Positions 19,045 through 26,609 of a stretch of DNA of 64,000 nt are shown one piece after another. The notes under the pieces were generated by a model. The model was not told the DNA's origin, did no database searches, and worked only from the letters and a program-made list of their open reading frames with translations. Within the stretch, counting starts at the first letter, position 1; each line of letters opens with the position of its first letter. The position numbers and the translations under genes are program-made. Source of the stretch: Haliscomenobacter sp. (GTDB lineage: Bacteria; Bacteroidota; Bacteroidia; Chitinophagales; Saprospiraceae); contig NZ_JADKCX010000025.1 in assembly GCF_016718685.1 (NCBI RefSeq), positions 1-64,000 on the forward strand, read 5' to 3'.

Positions 19045-20376
19045 ATGCTAACCGCAATCTCTCCCATCGACGGCCGTTATGCCGATAAAACTGCCGCCCT
19101 GAGCAACTACTTCTCCGAATATGCCCTGATCCGCTACCGTGTATTGGTGGAGGTACAATATTTCATTGCCCTGGTGCGACATCCCTTGCCCCAGTTGGCG
19201 GGTTTCCCAGAGGAAAAAATCACGGAACTGATCCGCATCAGCAATCAGATGAGTCTGGAAGATGCCCAGCGCATCAAGGACATTGAGCGCATCACCAACC
19301 ACGATGTCAAAGCCGTGGAATATTTTTTGAAGGAAAAATTTGACCAGATGGGGTTACAGCGCTTCAAGGAATTCATCCATTTTGGCTTGACCTCACAAGA
19401 CATCAACAATACGGCCATTCCCCTTTCGTTGCGGCATGCCCTGGAACAAGTGTATTATCCAGCGCTGGAAAAATTACAACAGGAATTGGCGGCACTGGCC
19501 GAATCCTGGGCGCATATTGCCATGTTGGCCCGCACACACGGGCAGCCCGCTTCCCCTACCCGCCTGGGCAAAGAGTTCCAGGTATTTGTGGCGCGGATTA
19601 CCCAACAATTGGAGTTGCTGCAGACGGTTCCACACAGCGCCAAATTTGGCGGAGCAACGGGTAATTTTAATGCACATTTCGTTGCCTATCCGCAGGTCGA
19701 TTGGCACCAATTTGCCTGGGATTTTCTACACGAAGACCTTGGCCTACAACGCTCGGAACCCACCACCCAAATTGAACACTACGACAACCTGGCTGCGCAA
19801 TGCCAGGGCCTGATGCGCATCAACACCATCTTAATTGACTTGTGCCGCGACATCTGGACCTACATCTCGATGGAGTATTTTAAGCAAAAAGTAGTAGCGG
19901 GAGAGGTCGGGTCATCAGCCATGCCACACAAGGTCAATCCGATTGATTTTGAAAACGCGGAAGGCAACCTCGGAATGGCCAATGCGGTGTTTGCCCATTT
20001 GGCCGAAAAACTGCCGATCTCCCGACTGCAACGAGACCTGACCGACAGCACCGTGCTGCGCAATCTCGGTGTACCCTTTGCGCATACCTTGATCGCGTTT
20101 CAATCCATCCGTAAAGGTTTGAGCAAATTGCTGCTCAACGAGGCCCAACTGCGCCAGGATTTGGAAGACAATTGGATGGTGGTGGCCGAAGCAATTCAAA
20201 CCATCCTGCGCCGGGAAGCTTATCCAGAGCCGTATGAAGCGCTGAAGGCACTGACGCGGGGCAAGACTAAGGTTACCGCTGAGGATATGCAGGCGTTTAT
20301 TGAGGGTTTAGATGTAGCCGAGGCTATAAAGGTTGAATTGCGGGGAATTACGCCTTGGGGGTATACGGGGGTATAG
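19045..20376 (+). CDS. purB: Adenylosuccinate lyase
   Basis: A 443-residue fumarase-superfamily lyase catalysing two fumarate-releasing steps of AMP synthesis: SAICAR to AICAR and adenylosuccinate to AMP. It begins with 'LTAISPIDGRYADKT', contains 'HFGLTSQDINNTA' and 'ARTHGQPASPTRLGKEF', and has the flexible signature loop 'GSSAMPHKVNPIDFENAEG' near 290. It is of the E. coli-like PurB type in length and motifs. The stop is followed directly by a ggttcg repeat arm. Confidence 0.96.
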   Translation: MLTAISPIDGRYADKTAALSNYFSEYALIRYRVLVEVQYFIALVRHPLPQLAGFPEEKITELIRISNQMSLEDAQRIKDIERITNHDVKAVEYFLKEKFDQMGLQRFKEFIHFGLTSQDINNTAIPLSLRHALEQVYYPALEKLQQELAALAESWAHIAMLARTHGQPASPTRLGKEFQVFVARITQQLELLQTVPHSAKFGGATGNFNAHFVAYPQVDWHQFAWDFLHEDLGLQRSEPTTQIEHYDNLAAQCQGLMRINTILIDLCRDIWTYISMEYFKQKVVAGEVGSSAMPHKVNPIDFENAEGNLGMANAVFAHLAEKLPISRLQRDLTDSTVLRNLGVPFAHTLIAFQSIRKGLSKLLLNEAQLRQDLEDNWMVVAEAIQTILRREAYPEPYEALKALTRGKTKVTAEDMQAFIEGLDVAEAIKVELRGITPWGYTGV

Positions 20377-20413
20377 GTTCGGGAGTTCGGGAGTTCGAGG
20401 GTTCGGGGGTTCA
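20377..20413. repeat. Single ggttcg repeat arm without partner
   Basis: Tandem 'ggttcgggagttcgggag' units follow the purB stop codon, but no inverted partner is seen nearby, unlike the other members. The partner may have been lost with the decay of the adjacent Uma2 gene. Confidence 0.6.
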
Positions 20414-20474
20414 CAAAGTTTTGGGTAATATTAACGGATGAGGATGTCATTTTCTGAAAGAAAAGGGATCTTCG

Positions 20475-20739
20475 TTAGGAACGGAAAGCTCTACTGTACC
20501 TAAAATGCAAAGCTCCAGAGATGCGCTGATGGAGCGTATTTGGGGCTGGACTCATGGGGAACAAACGGCCACGAATCAACTCTACAAGCTCCTGAAACTG
20601 CCAGCTCAGGTAATCTGCATAAATGTATTGGCCATCTGGGTCGAGTTGGGAGAGACTGGTAATGGGGTGGCAGTCACGGTTGACTTGATTAATGGATTGT
20701 GGGATAGTAAGGATTTTACAGGGCTTGTGCAGGTGTCAT
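20475..20739 (-). pseudogene. N-terminal fragment of a Uma2-family (PD-(D/E)XK-like) protein
   Basis: On the minus strand the frame ending at 20475 reads 'ITSLSQLDPDGQYIYADYLS', then 'WQFQELVELIRGRLFPMSPA' and 'PNTLHQRISGALHF', then unrelated residues and a stop. This is the conserved start of Uma2-family putative nucleases, which normally have about 180-200 residues. The catalytic C-terminal half is absent. Near the 5' end (ATG at 20739, 'MTPAQAL') the frame is also broken. I read it as a decayed remnant; the whole gap 20414-20827 otherwise holds nothing I can name. Confidence 0.65.
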
Positions 20740-20827
20740 TCGACCTGGGTGTTAAAGCTGTTTTTTCAAAAAAATACTTGCGCGGTATTGAGATTGCCAT
20801 TATTTTTGCGATCTAAAACCCAGTAAA

Positions 20828-21481
20828 ATGAAAACCTCTTCAACATTCAAGAGCACCAAGCTCTGTTTCTATTGTTTAATCTTCACTTTTTACGCATTCA
20901 CCAGCATTTCGGGACAAAGTATGGACAGCACTGGATTAACAATCCAGGAAGCTGATTTGAACAGTCGCTTCAACATCATTAAGGCTTCCCCTGAAGTGAT
21001 GCCCGTGTTCCCCAATGGCCAAGATGGTTTGGTCAGATACATTTCCAGTAACTTGCGTTACCCCATCTGGGCCATGGAAGAAGGGATAGAAGGCGTCGTC
21101 GTAATTGGACTCATCATCGGAACATCCGGGCAGGTGATTGATGCTATGGTGCTTAAATCGTGCAGCGTGGAATTCCCTGGCGACGTTCCTTCTTTCAAGG
21201 TAGAATCCAAACTCCGCCTCTATGAAGGCCTGGATCAAGCGGCACTCTATCTGGTCAAAAACATGCCCAATTGGCAACCTGGTCTGGTGGATGGCCAAGC
21301 TGTAAATACCAAAATTTCCATTCCTTTTACCTTCAAATTGGATGAAGTGAGCAAAAGGCACCAAAGTTGGGTAAGCCGTAAAAATGATCACTCCGCCTTG
21401 CAACATTTCTTTGTTTCTCTCACCCAGGCATTTTTGCAAGGTATGCAGAATGGTGTGGGAGGAATTAGAATTGGGAAATAA
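20828..21481 (+). CDS. Exported TonB-C-terminal-domain protein
   Basis: A 217-residue protein with a signal peptide ending 'TSISGQ' (about residue 30), followed by a TonB C-terminal-like domain: 'PVFPNGQDGLVRYISSNLRY', 'EGVVVIGLIIGTSGQVIDA' and 'VKNMPNWQPGLVDGQAVNTK'. Unlike a true TonB it has no N-terminal membrane anchor or proline-rich spacer, so it is probably a free periplasmic domain of unknown partner. About 45 residues after the domain are unusual and may reflect a 3' frame error. A paralogue follows 70 bases later. Confidence 0.75.
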   Translation: MKTSSTFKSTKLCFYCLIFTFYAFTSISGQSMDSTGLTIQEADLNSRFNIIKASPEVMPVFPNGQDGLVRYISSNLRYPIWAMEEGIEGVVVIGLIIGTSGQVIDAMVLKSCSVEFPGDVPSFKVESKLRLYEGLDQAALYLVKNMPNWQPGLVDGQAVNTKISIPFTFKLDEVSKRHQSWVSRKNDHSALQHFFVSLTQAFLQGMQNGVGGIRIGK

Positions 21482-21551
21482 GCTAAAATTAGACTTAACA
21501 GCCCTGCCCGTTCAGGTACACCTACAATTTAAAACTACTAAAACCCTAAAA

Positions 21552-22100
21552 ATGAAATCATTATCAAGCCTCAGTTTTTACAAATTTTCAAGCATTACCT
21601 TGTTCTTGATCGGTTTTTCTGTCACGATGTTGCACGGCCAAAATCGAAGCGAAAGTCTTCCACCCATGGAAATGTATCAGGTGGCAGAAAATGGGGATAC
21701 CATTTACAAAATCGTAGAAACAATGCCTGGCTTCCCCAATGGTCAGGCCGGTTTGTACAAATTTCTTGCTAAAAATATTCAGTACCCCCTTGCTGCACGC
21801 GAGTACGGTGTCGAAGGAATTGTGGTCATTCGACTGATTATTGATGCTACAGGTAAGGTTATAGAACCGACGATCATAAAGTCATCCAGCGAAAAAAAAG
21901 ATGATACCACCCAGGGTTTTGTGATCGATAGCCGACAGTATTATTTCGATCAACTCGACAAAGAGGCCTTACGGGTAGTCAAAATGATGCCCGACTGGAC
22001 TCCTGGAATGGTGGAGGGAGAGGCGGTGAGCATTGCGTTTAATTTGCCGATTTCGTTTAGATTGGAGGGAAGGGGAAGAAAGAAAAGGGCAAATTTCTAG
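21552..22100 (+). CDS. Exported TonB-C-terminal-domain protein, tandem paralogue
   Basis: A 182-residue protein with signal peptide (1-30, 'TMLHGQ') and TonB C-terminal-like domain: 'MPGFPNGQAGLYKFLAKNIQ', 'EGIVVIRLIIDATGKVIEPT' and 'VKMMPDWTPGMVEGEAVSIA'. It is clearly a duplicate of the gene just upstream and ends shortly after the domain, as expected. The ATG at 21552 is chosen because it starts the signal peptide. Secreted single TonB domains are frequent in Bacteroidota, with no settled function. Confidence 0.78.
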   Translation: MKSLSSLSFYKFSSITLFLIGFSVTMLHGQNRSESLPPMEMYQVAENGDTIYKIVETMPGFPNGQAGLYKFLAKNIQYPLAAREYGVEGIVVIRLIIDATGKVIEPTIIKSSSEKKDDTTQGFVIDSRQYYFDQLDKEALRVVKMMPDWTPGMVEGEAVSIAFNLPISFRLEGRGRKKRANF

Positions 22101-22119
22101 TTTTTTGTAAATCGATGTT

Positions 22120-22157
22120 TTGGCCGCATACGCTTTGATCAAAGCGTGTGCGGCCAA
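22120..22157. terminator. Strong hairpin after the TonB-domain pair
   Basis: The sequence 'ttggccgcatacgcttt' is followed at once by its near-perfect reverse complement (one mismatch), 22120-22157. A T-rich run precedes it on + ('agttttttg'), so it would act better on the minus strand; bidirectional ending is possible. Confidence 0.6.
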
Positions 22158-22194
22158 ATGTCTTTATGAAGGTACGTATTTAAAAATCCGCTAT

Positions 22195-22214
22195 AGGGTG
22201 ATGCATTGCACCCT
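22195..22214. promoter_or_regulatory. 20-bp palindrome upstream of a lipoprotein gene
   Basis: 'AGGGTG' (22195-22200) and 'CACCCT' (22209-22214) flank an ATGCAT-centred core, about 100 bases before the ATG at 22313. This is the form of an operator for a dimeric regulator; no regulator is known. Confidence 0.35.
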
Positions 22215-22312
22215 AAGCCGATCTGTTAAAAACCGTTAAACTCCCAACCCTGCCCCTCCCCTTCCAGTCTACCCCTCTCGACAACACATTTTAACCACCC
22301 AACTGTTTTACC

Positions 22313-23062
22313 ATGACATTATCCAAAATGTTGTTCGGGGTCTTTGCATTAGCCCTCTTCGCCTTCGCCTGTGAGGACGACAACGACAACACCCCCGACA
22401 AAAACACCCAAACCTTTGAGTTTACCAGCAATGTTGAAGGCTGGACGGCTGGTTTTGCTGATTTGCCCAAGCTGTTGACTAAAGAAGACTCTTCCATTTA
22501 CGAGTTGAGCTTCAAATGGTCGGCCACTCTGCCTGCGGAAGTAGGCGGCAACCGCGCAGGTGCATTGTTTATTGCTGGTCACAATCGTTCAGATGACCTA
22601 TTCATGTTCTTCAAGCGCAAAATCACTGGCTTGTTGCCCAACACCAATTATCAGGTGGATTTTGACGTCGACCTGGCTAGCGAAGCGCCTACGGGTGCAG
22701 TGGGTATCGGTGGAGCACCCGGAGAAAGTGTGTACTTCAAAGCTGGGGTCAGTGACAAAGAGCCCCTGGCTGTACTGGATCCGCAGGACAACCACTACAG
22801 GATGAACATCGACAAGGGTCAGCAATCGGAATCAGGACGTGAAATGAAGGTTCTGGGCGACATTGCCAACGGCAAACCCGCTAACGGCTTGGGTTCAGCA
22901 CCCTTTACGATCATCAAGCGCAAAACTACTGCGCCCATCAGCGTCAAAACCGACGCGCAGGGAGCTTGTTGGATTGTGCTGGGTACCGACTCCGGATTTG
23001 AGGGTTTGACCCGTTTGTACTACGATCGGGTCGGGGTAGTCTTTACACCGCAGGCGAAATAG
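22313..23062 (+). CDS. Surface or periplasmic lipoprotein of unknown function
   Basis: A 250-residue protein with a lipoprotein signal ending at 'LFAFAC' (Cys 20), followed by the acidic stretch 'EDDNDN', which resembles the surface-export signal of Bacteroidota lipoproteins. The rest looks like one beta-sandwich domain ('FTSNVEGWTAGFADLP', 'YQVDFDVDLASEAPTGAVGI', 'GLTRLYYDRVGVVF'), similar in style to carbohydrate-binding or PEP-type jelly-rolls. I do not recognise a named family. It stands alone between two hairpins. Confidence 0.7.
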   Translation: MTLSKMLFGVFALALFAFACEDDNDNTPDKNTQTFEFTSNVEGWTAGFADLPKLLTKEDSSIYELSFKWSATLPAEVGGNRAGALFIAGHNRSDDLFMFFKRKITGLLPNTNYQVDFDVDLASEAPTGAVGIGGAPGESVYFKAGVSDKEPLAVLDPQDNHYRMNIDKGQQSESGREMKVLGDIANGKPANGLGSAPFTIIKRKTTAPISVKTDAQGACWIVLGTDSGFEGLTRLYYDRVGVVFTPQAK

Positions 23063-23118
23063 GGGACATTTCTGCACATTTAGTCAATTTTTTATTTACA
23101 TTGCAAGTTGATTCACGG

Positions 23119-23170
23119 ATACACGTTGTAGGGATGCGAAAAACACATCCCTACACGTTGTTTTTTTTTA
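23119..23170 (+). terminator. Rho-independent terminator after the lipoprotein gene
   Basis: Stem 'tgtagggatg' (23127-23136) pairs with 'catccctaca', with a loop rich in A, and is followed by 'cgttgttttttttt'. The 'acgttgt' string flanks both sides as a direct repeat. Confidence 0.7.
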
Positions 23171-23191
23171 GAAAACCACTTTCCACACGAT

Positions 23192-24189
23192 ATGAATGCA
23201 GAAAGCTTTGCAACTCTGCTCAAAGAATACGCGCACCTCTACCAGTTGCCCATGGAGGAACTGCGTACCATGGTGATGCAATACCCTTATTGCCACAATT
23301 TACAAGTACTGCTCCAGGAAAAGGCCGAATTGGACCAACATCCTGATCGGGAAAAAACCCTGGCCAAGGCAGCCACCTACGCCATCGACCGCAAACAGTT
23401 GTTCAAGCGCCTGAAACTCATGCGCGAACAACGGACCAAACCCAAAGCCGAAGCCTACCACCTGGGTGAAGATTTCCTCGAACTCAAAGATTTATCCATC
23501 GTTCAAGCTGATTTGGAAAAGATTGCCCTGGGCGTTTACCAGGATCCTACCTCCAGCCAGACTATGGCCATCGACCCAGAACCCCCTTCCTCCATTGACC
23601 CTGAACCCAAAACTGAACCCAGCATCAATTCCTGGAATGGCGCCTGGGATGGCACCACTGAAGAGGAAACCGAACTTGACACTTCCTTGGAGGAAGCTGT
23701 AATCGATCTTTCACGCACACCAAGCCCCCCCACAAACGAAACACCAGTCATCCTCGAACCCCGTTGAAGATGCTCTTGAGCCCGATACTTCAACCCCGGA
23801 GCTCCAATCACACCCCAACCCACGCTCCAACCCACACCCAATCGCCCCTATCTCGCCAACAAAAAGCCTTTTCCAGTTGGAGCAGAACCGATCAAAGCGC
23901 TTATTTGCAAGCCTCGGTGCAACAACTATTGGCCACCGATCAGCTTGATCACAAAAAAAATAAACACCTGGGAAGTGTAGAAAGCAAAAACGAGGTGAGC
24001 AAAAAAGCATGGCAAAGTATTGTAGACGGAGACAGCATGGCCTCCGAAACCTGGGCCCAATTGTTGGTCGCCCAAAAACAATACCATAAAGCGATTGAAG
24101 TATATGAACGACTAATGTTGCTTATTCCAGAAAAAAGCATTTCCTTTGCAGCTCAAATTGAATCGATCAAAAAAAGTTTATCAACATGA
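23192..24189 (+). CDS. Conserved Bacteroidota protein with C-terminal TPR-like helix pair, frameshifted
   Basis: One gene of about 330 residues read in two frames. The N-terminal part ('MNAESFATLLKEYAHLYQLP', 'YPYCHNLQVLL') and the C-terminal part ('HKAIEVYERLMLLIPEKSIS', 'FAAQIESIKK') are characteristic of a protein often found just upstream of secG. The middle is a Pro/Glu/Thr-rich low-complexity linker where the frame changes (about 23755-23790), so the break is less easily placed than in other genes. No signal peptide; cytoplasmic. Its stop overlaps the secG start by four bases (ATGA), which supports translational coupling. Confidence 0.7.
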
Positions 24190-24446
24190 CTTTCATTACT
24201 ATAATCATCGCATTGGTCAGTTTCGCGTTGATGTTTTTTATCCTGATCCAAAACCCAAAGGGTGGTGGCATCGACTCAACTTTTGGTGGTAGTCAAGCCA
24301 ACCAACTTTTCGGCGCGTCTGGTTCGACTGAGATTGTGGAGAAGATTACCTGGGGCCTGGCCGCTGCCTTGTTTATCCTTTGTATCGTTGCATCTTTGAT
24401 GGTGAGCAACATCGGTGGCGCTGGAGAGCAGCTTCTTTCGCAATAA
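24186..24446 (+). CDS. secG: Preprotein translocase subunit SecG
   Basis: An 86-residue inner-membrane protein with two transmembrane helices (about 2-20 and 54-74) joined by the SecG loop 'LIQNPKGGGIDSTFGGSQAN'. It helps SecYE-SecA protein export. The length is usual. Its ATG overlaps the stop of the preceding gene. A gttgaaaa-type hairpin follows. Confidence 0.93.
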   Translation: MTFITIIIALVSFALMFFILIQNPKGGGIDSTFGGSQANQLFGASGSTEIVEKITWGLAAALFILCIVASLMVSNIGGAGEQLLSQ

Positions 24447-24449
24447 TCT

Positions 24450-24577
24450 TTTGAGAAGTTGAAAAGATTAAGGTTGAAAAGTTTAAAAGTTCGGTAGTGC
24501 AAGATCAACGCACTACCTGAAAACGGTGGAAGGCCATAACTCTTCAACTTTTCAACCCTAAACCTTTCAACTTTTTT
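24450..24577. repeat. gttgaaaa-type intergenic hairpin with inner stem
   Basis: The left arm 'gagaagttgaaaagatta' and right arm 'aactcttcaacttttcaacc' are separated by about 60 bases containing a second short stem ('ggtagtgc' with 'gcactacc'). Confidence 0.65.
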
Positions 24578-24591
24578 AAATATCTGCACCA

Positions 24592-24628
24592 AACGGGCAA
24601 TAGTGTAAACTGTTGCCCGTTTTTTTTT
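24592..24628 (+). terminator. Rho-independent terminator eleven bases before the NUDIX start codon
   Basis: The 9-bp stem 'aacgggcaa' / 'ttgcccgtt' (24592-24600 and 24612-24620) is followed by eight more T residues and then, 11 bases on, by the ATG at 24640. It is either the secG terminator or a leader attenuator; there is little room for a promoter after it. Confidence 0.75.
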
Positions 24629-24639
24629 CAAATTTTAGC

Positions 24640-25179
24640 ATGGAAAATCCCTGGAAAACCCTGTCAATACAAGAAGTGTACGACAATCGCTGGATCAAAA
24701 TTACCCATCGTGAAGTGCTGACACCTGCCGGTACTCCCGGCATTTATGGTGTCGTACATTTTAAAAACATCGCCATTGGTATTGTCCCGGTTGATGAACA
24801 GGGGTATACCTGGCTGGTGGGCCAATACCGTTATGCCCTGGATCAATACACCTGGGAAATCCCCGAAGGAGGTTGCCCGCTGGGGACCGACCCGCTGGAA
24901 ACGGCCAAACGGGAATTAAAAGAAGAAACGGGCATGGAAGCCAGCGAATGGATACAAATTACTGATTTTCACACCTCCAACTCCGTTACCGACGAATATG
25001 GCATCGCCTACCTGGCCAAGGGACTCAGCTATGGTGAAGCAGAACCCGAAGAAACTGAATCACTCCAGCTCAAAAGGATTCCGCTTCAGGAAGCTATAGA
25101 TATGGTTTTGCGCGGTGAAATCACCGATGCCTTGTCGATGATGGCTTTGATGAAGGTGCACATCTCCTTTAGCAGTTGA
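24640..25179 (+). CDS. NUDIX hydrolase (ADP-ribose pyrophosphatase-like)
   Basis: A 179-residue soluble hydrolase of nucleoside diphosphates linked to another moiety; the 'WLVGQYRYALDQYTWEIPEG' stretch before the box is typical of ADP-ribose pyrophosphatases. The core 'AKRELKEETGM' of the Nudix box is intact (metal-binding REx2EE), but the first conserved glutamate of the consensus, seven residues before the arginine helix segment, reads as threonine in 'GGCPLGTDP'. That residue is less critical than REx2EE, so activity is still likely. Confidence 0.82.
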   Translation: MENPWKTLSIQEVYDNRWIKITHREVLTPAGTPGIYGVVHFKNIAIGIVPVDEQGYTWLVGQYRYALDQYTWEIPEGGCPLGTDPLETAKRELKEETGMEASEWIQITDFHTSNSVTDEYGIAYLAKGLSYGEAEPEETESLQLKRIPLQEAIDMVLRGEITDALSMMALMKVHISFSS

Positions 25180-25345
25180 AAAGTTGAAGGGTTGAAAGGT
25201 TGAAAAGTAGGGCAAGCCTAAATTAAGTACTAATCACCGCCCATTTATTGGTGAACCCGGTAAGGATTAGATGTCAATACAGCAAAATTTGCACTACCGA
25301 CCTCTTTTCAACTTTTCAACCTTTCAACTCTTCAACTTTTATTTT
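25180..25345. repeat. gttgaaaa-type hairpin between convergent genes
   Basis: Left arm 'gttgaaaagttgaagggttg' (from about 25177) and right arm 'caacttttcaacctttcaac' to 25340 enclose about 90 bases without other features. The convergent placement fits a two-way transcript end. Confidence 0.7.
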
Positions 25346-25348
25346 CAA

Positions 25349-26518
25349 TCAAAGCAATTCGTAGATCCCGGCAATGCCTTGACCTCCGCCTACACAAGCA
25401 GTCACCATGCCATATTTTTTACCCTGACGGCGCAGCTCATTGAACAATTGAGTCGACAATTTGGCACCTGTACAACCCAGGGGATGCCCCAGAGCAATGG
25501 CACCACCGTTGACGTTGACTTTGCTGATGTCCAAACCAGCTTCCTGAACTACCGCCAAGGCCTGCGCCGCAAAAGCCTCATTGAGTTCAATCAAATCGAT
25601 GTCATTCAGGGCAATACCCGCTTGTTTTAGCGCCTTGGGAATTGCCGCACAAGGGCCAATGCCCATGTACATCGGATCAACACCGCCCACCGAGCAAGCC
25701 GCCAAACGGGCAATGGGTTTAAGGCCCAATTGGTTGACCATCTCCTCACTGACCACCAACACGAAGGAGGCGCCATCGGAAGTTTGGGAAGAGTTGCCCG
25801 CAGTGACAACTCCACCATTGGCAAAAGCAGGCCTTAAGCCCGCCAAACCCGCCAGGGTGGTATCGCGGCGTACACCTTCATCTACCGCTACGGTAAATTC
25901 CTTTTCCACCCGTTTGTCGTTTTGGACAAATACCTCCTTCACTTTAACGGGAACAATCTCGTCGGAAAATTTGCCTTCGTCAATGGCTTTGGCCGCGTTG
26001 ACATGCGAGCGCAGCGCAAATTCATCGGCTTTTTCGCGACTGATGCCGTATTTGTGTGCTACCGCTTCAGCAGTATGTCCCATACTGGCCAGGTAATTGG
26101 GTGTGGTACTCGCAACCGAATATGCAGGCGCCAGTTTATACCCCGTCATCGGGATCATGCTCATGCTTTCGGTGCCACCCGCCAGATAGATGTGGCCCAT
26201 CCCCGCCTTGATTTTGGAAACCGCCATGGAGATGGTTTCCAAACCCGAAGCGCAATAACGGTTGACGGTTACGCCAGGTACTTCTTGTCCCAATGCCCGC
26301 AGCGAGATTTGCCGCCCAATCTGAAAACCTTGTTCACCTTCGGGATTGGCGCAGCCGACAAATACGTCGTCAACCAAGCGGGGATCCACCTCTGGTACTT
26401 GCGCCATGAGGTGTTTGATGATGTCTACCGCCAGGTCATCTGAACGGTAGTTTTTGAATCCGCCTTTTTTGGATCTTCCAACGGCGGATCGGTATGCTTT
26501 GATGATGTATGCTTCCAT
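25349..26518 (-). CDS. fadA: Acetyl-CoA C-acyltransferase (3-ketoacyl-CoA thiolase)
   Basis: A 389-residue thiolase for the last step of beta-oxidation, cleaving 3-ketoacyl-CoA with CoA. The nucleophilic Cys is in 'NRYCASGLET' near 88; the catalytic pair is in 'GHPLGCTGAK' (His about 346) and 'CVGGGQG' (Cys about 376). 'NEAFAAQAL' and 'GGAIALGHP' are typical. It lies directly downstream of the FadN-type gene across a hairpin on the same strand, so the two form a fatty-acid oxidation unit. Confidence 0.93.
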   Translation of the reverse strand: MEAYIIKAYRSAVGRSKKGGFKNYRSDDLAVDIIKHLMAQVPEVDPRLVDDVFVGCANPEGEQGFQIGRQISLRALGQEVPGVTVNRYCASGLETISMAVSKIKAGMGHIYLAGGTESMSMIPMTGYKLAPAYSVASTTPNYLASMGHTAEAVAHKYGISREKADEFALRSHVNAAKAIDEGKFSDEIVPVKVKEVFVQNDKRVEKEFTVAVDEGVRRDTTLAGLAGLRPAFANGGVVTAGNSSQTSDGASFVLVVSEEMVNQLGLKPIARLAACSVGGVDPMYMGIGPCAAIPKALKQAGIALNDIDLIELNEAFAAQALAVVQEAGLDISKVNVNGGAIALGHPLGCTGAKLSTQLFNELRRQGKKYGMVTACVGGGQGIAGIYELL

Positions 26519-26526
26519 GTTTTTTT

Positions 26527-26607
26527 AGTTCGGGGGTTCGGGAGTTCGAGGGTTCGAAGGTTTGGGCACAACCCCTCGAACCTTCGAACTCCCGAACCCT
26601 CGAACCC
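26527..26607. repeat. ggttcg-type intergenic hairpin
   Basis: Left arm 26527-26560 (gttcgggggttcgggag units) and right arm 26573-26607 (reverse complement, 'ctcgaaccttcgaactccc') make one of the longest clean stems of the family. It lies between the fadN-type gene and the thiolase gene, both on minus. Confidence 0.75.
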
Positions 26608-26609
26608 TT

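Noticed and set aside
20475..20739. Restriction or defence island
   Set aside because: Only a Uma2 fragment is present, with no methylase, toxin or other defence gene around it.
20505..20816. A 103-codon + strand frame before the TonB-domain gene
   Set aside because: It is antisense to the Uma2 remnant and has no recognisable features of its own.
26425..26607. C-terminal extension of the FadN frame through the ggttcg repeat into the thiolase gene
   Set aside because: It appears only because of the extra base at 26663-26669; without it the protein ends naturally at 26610.
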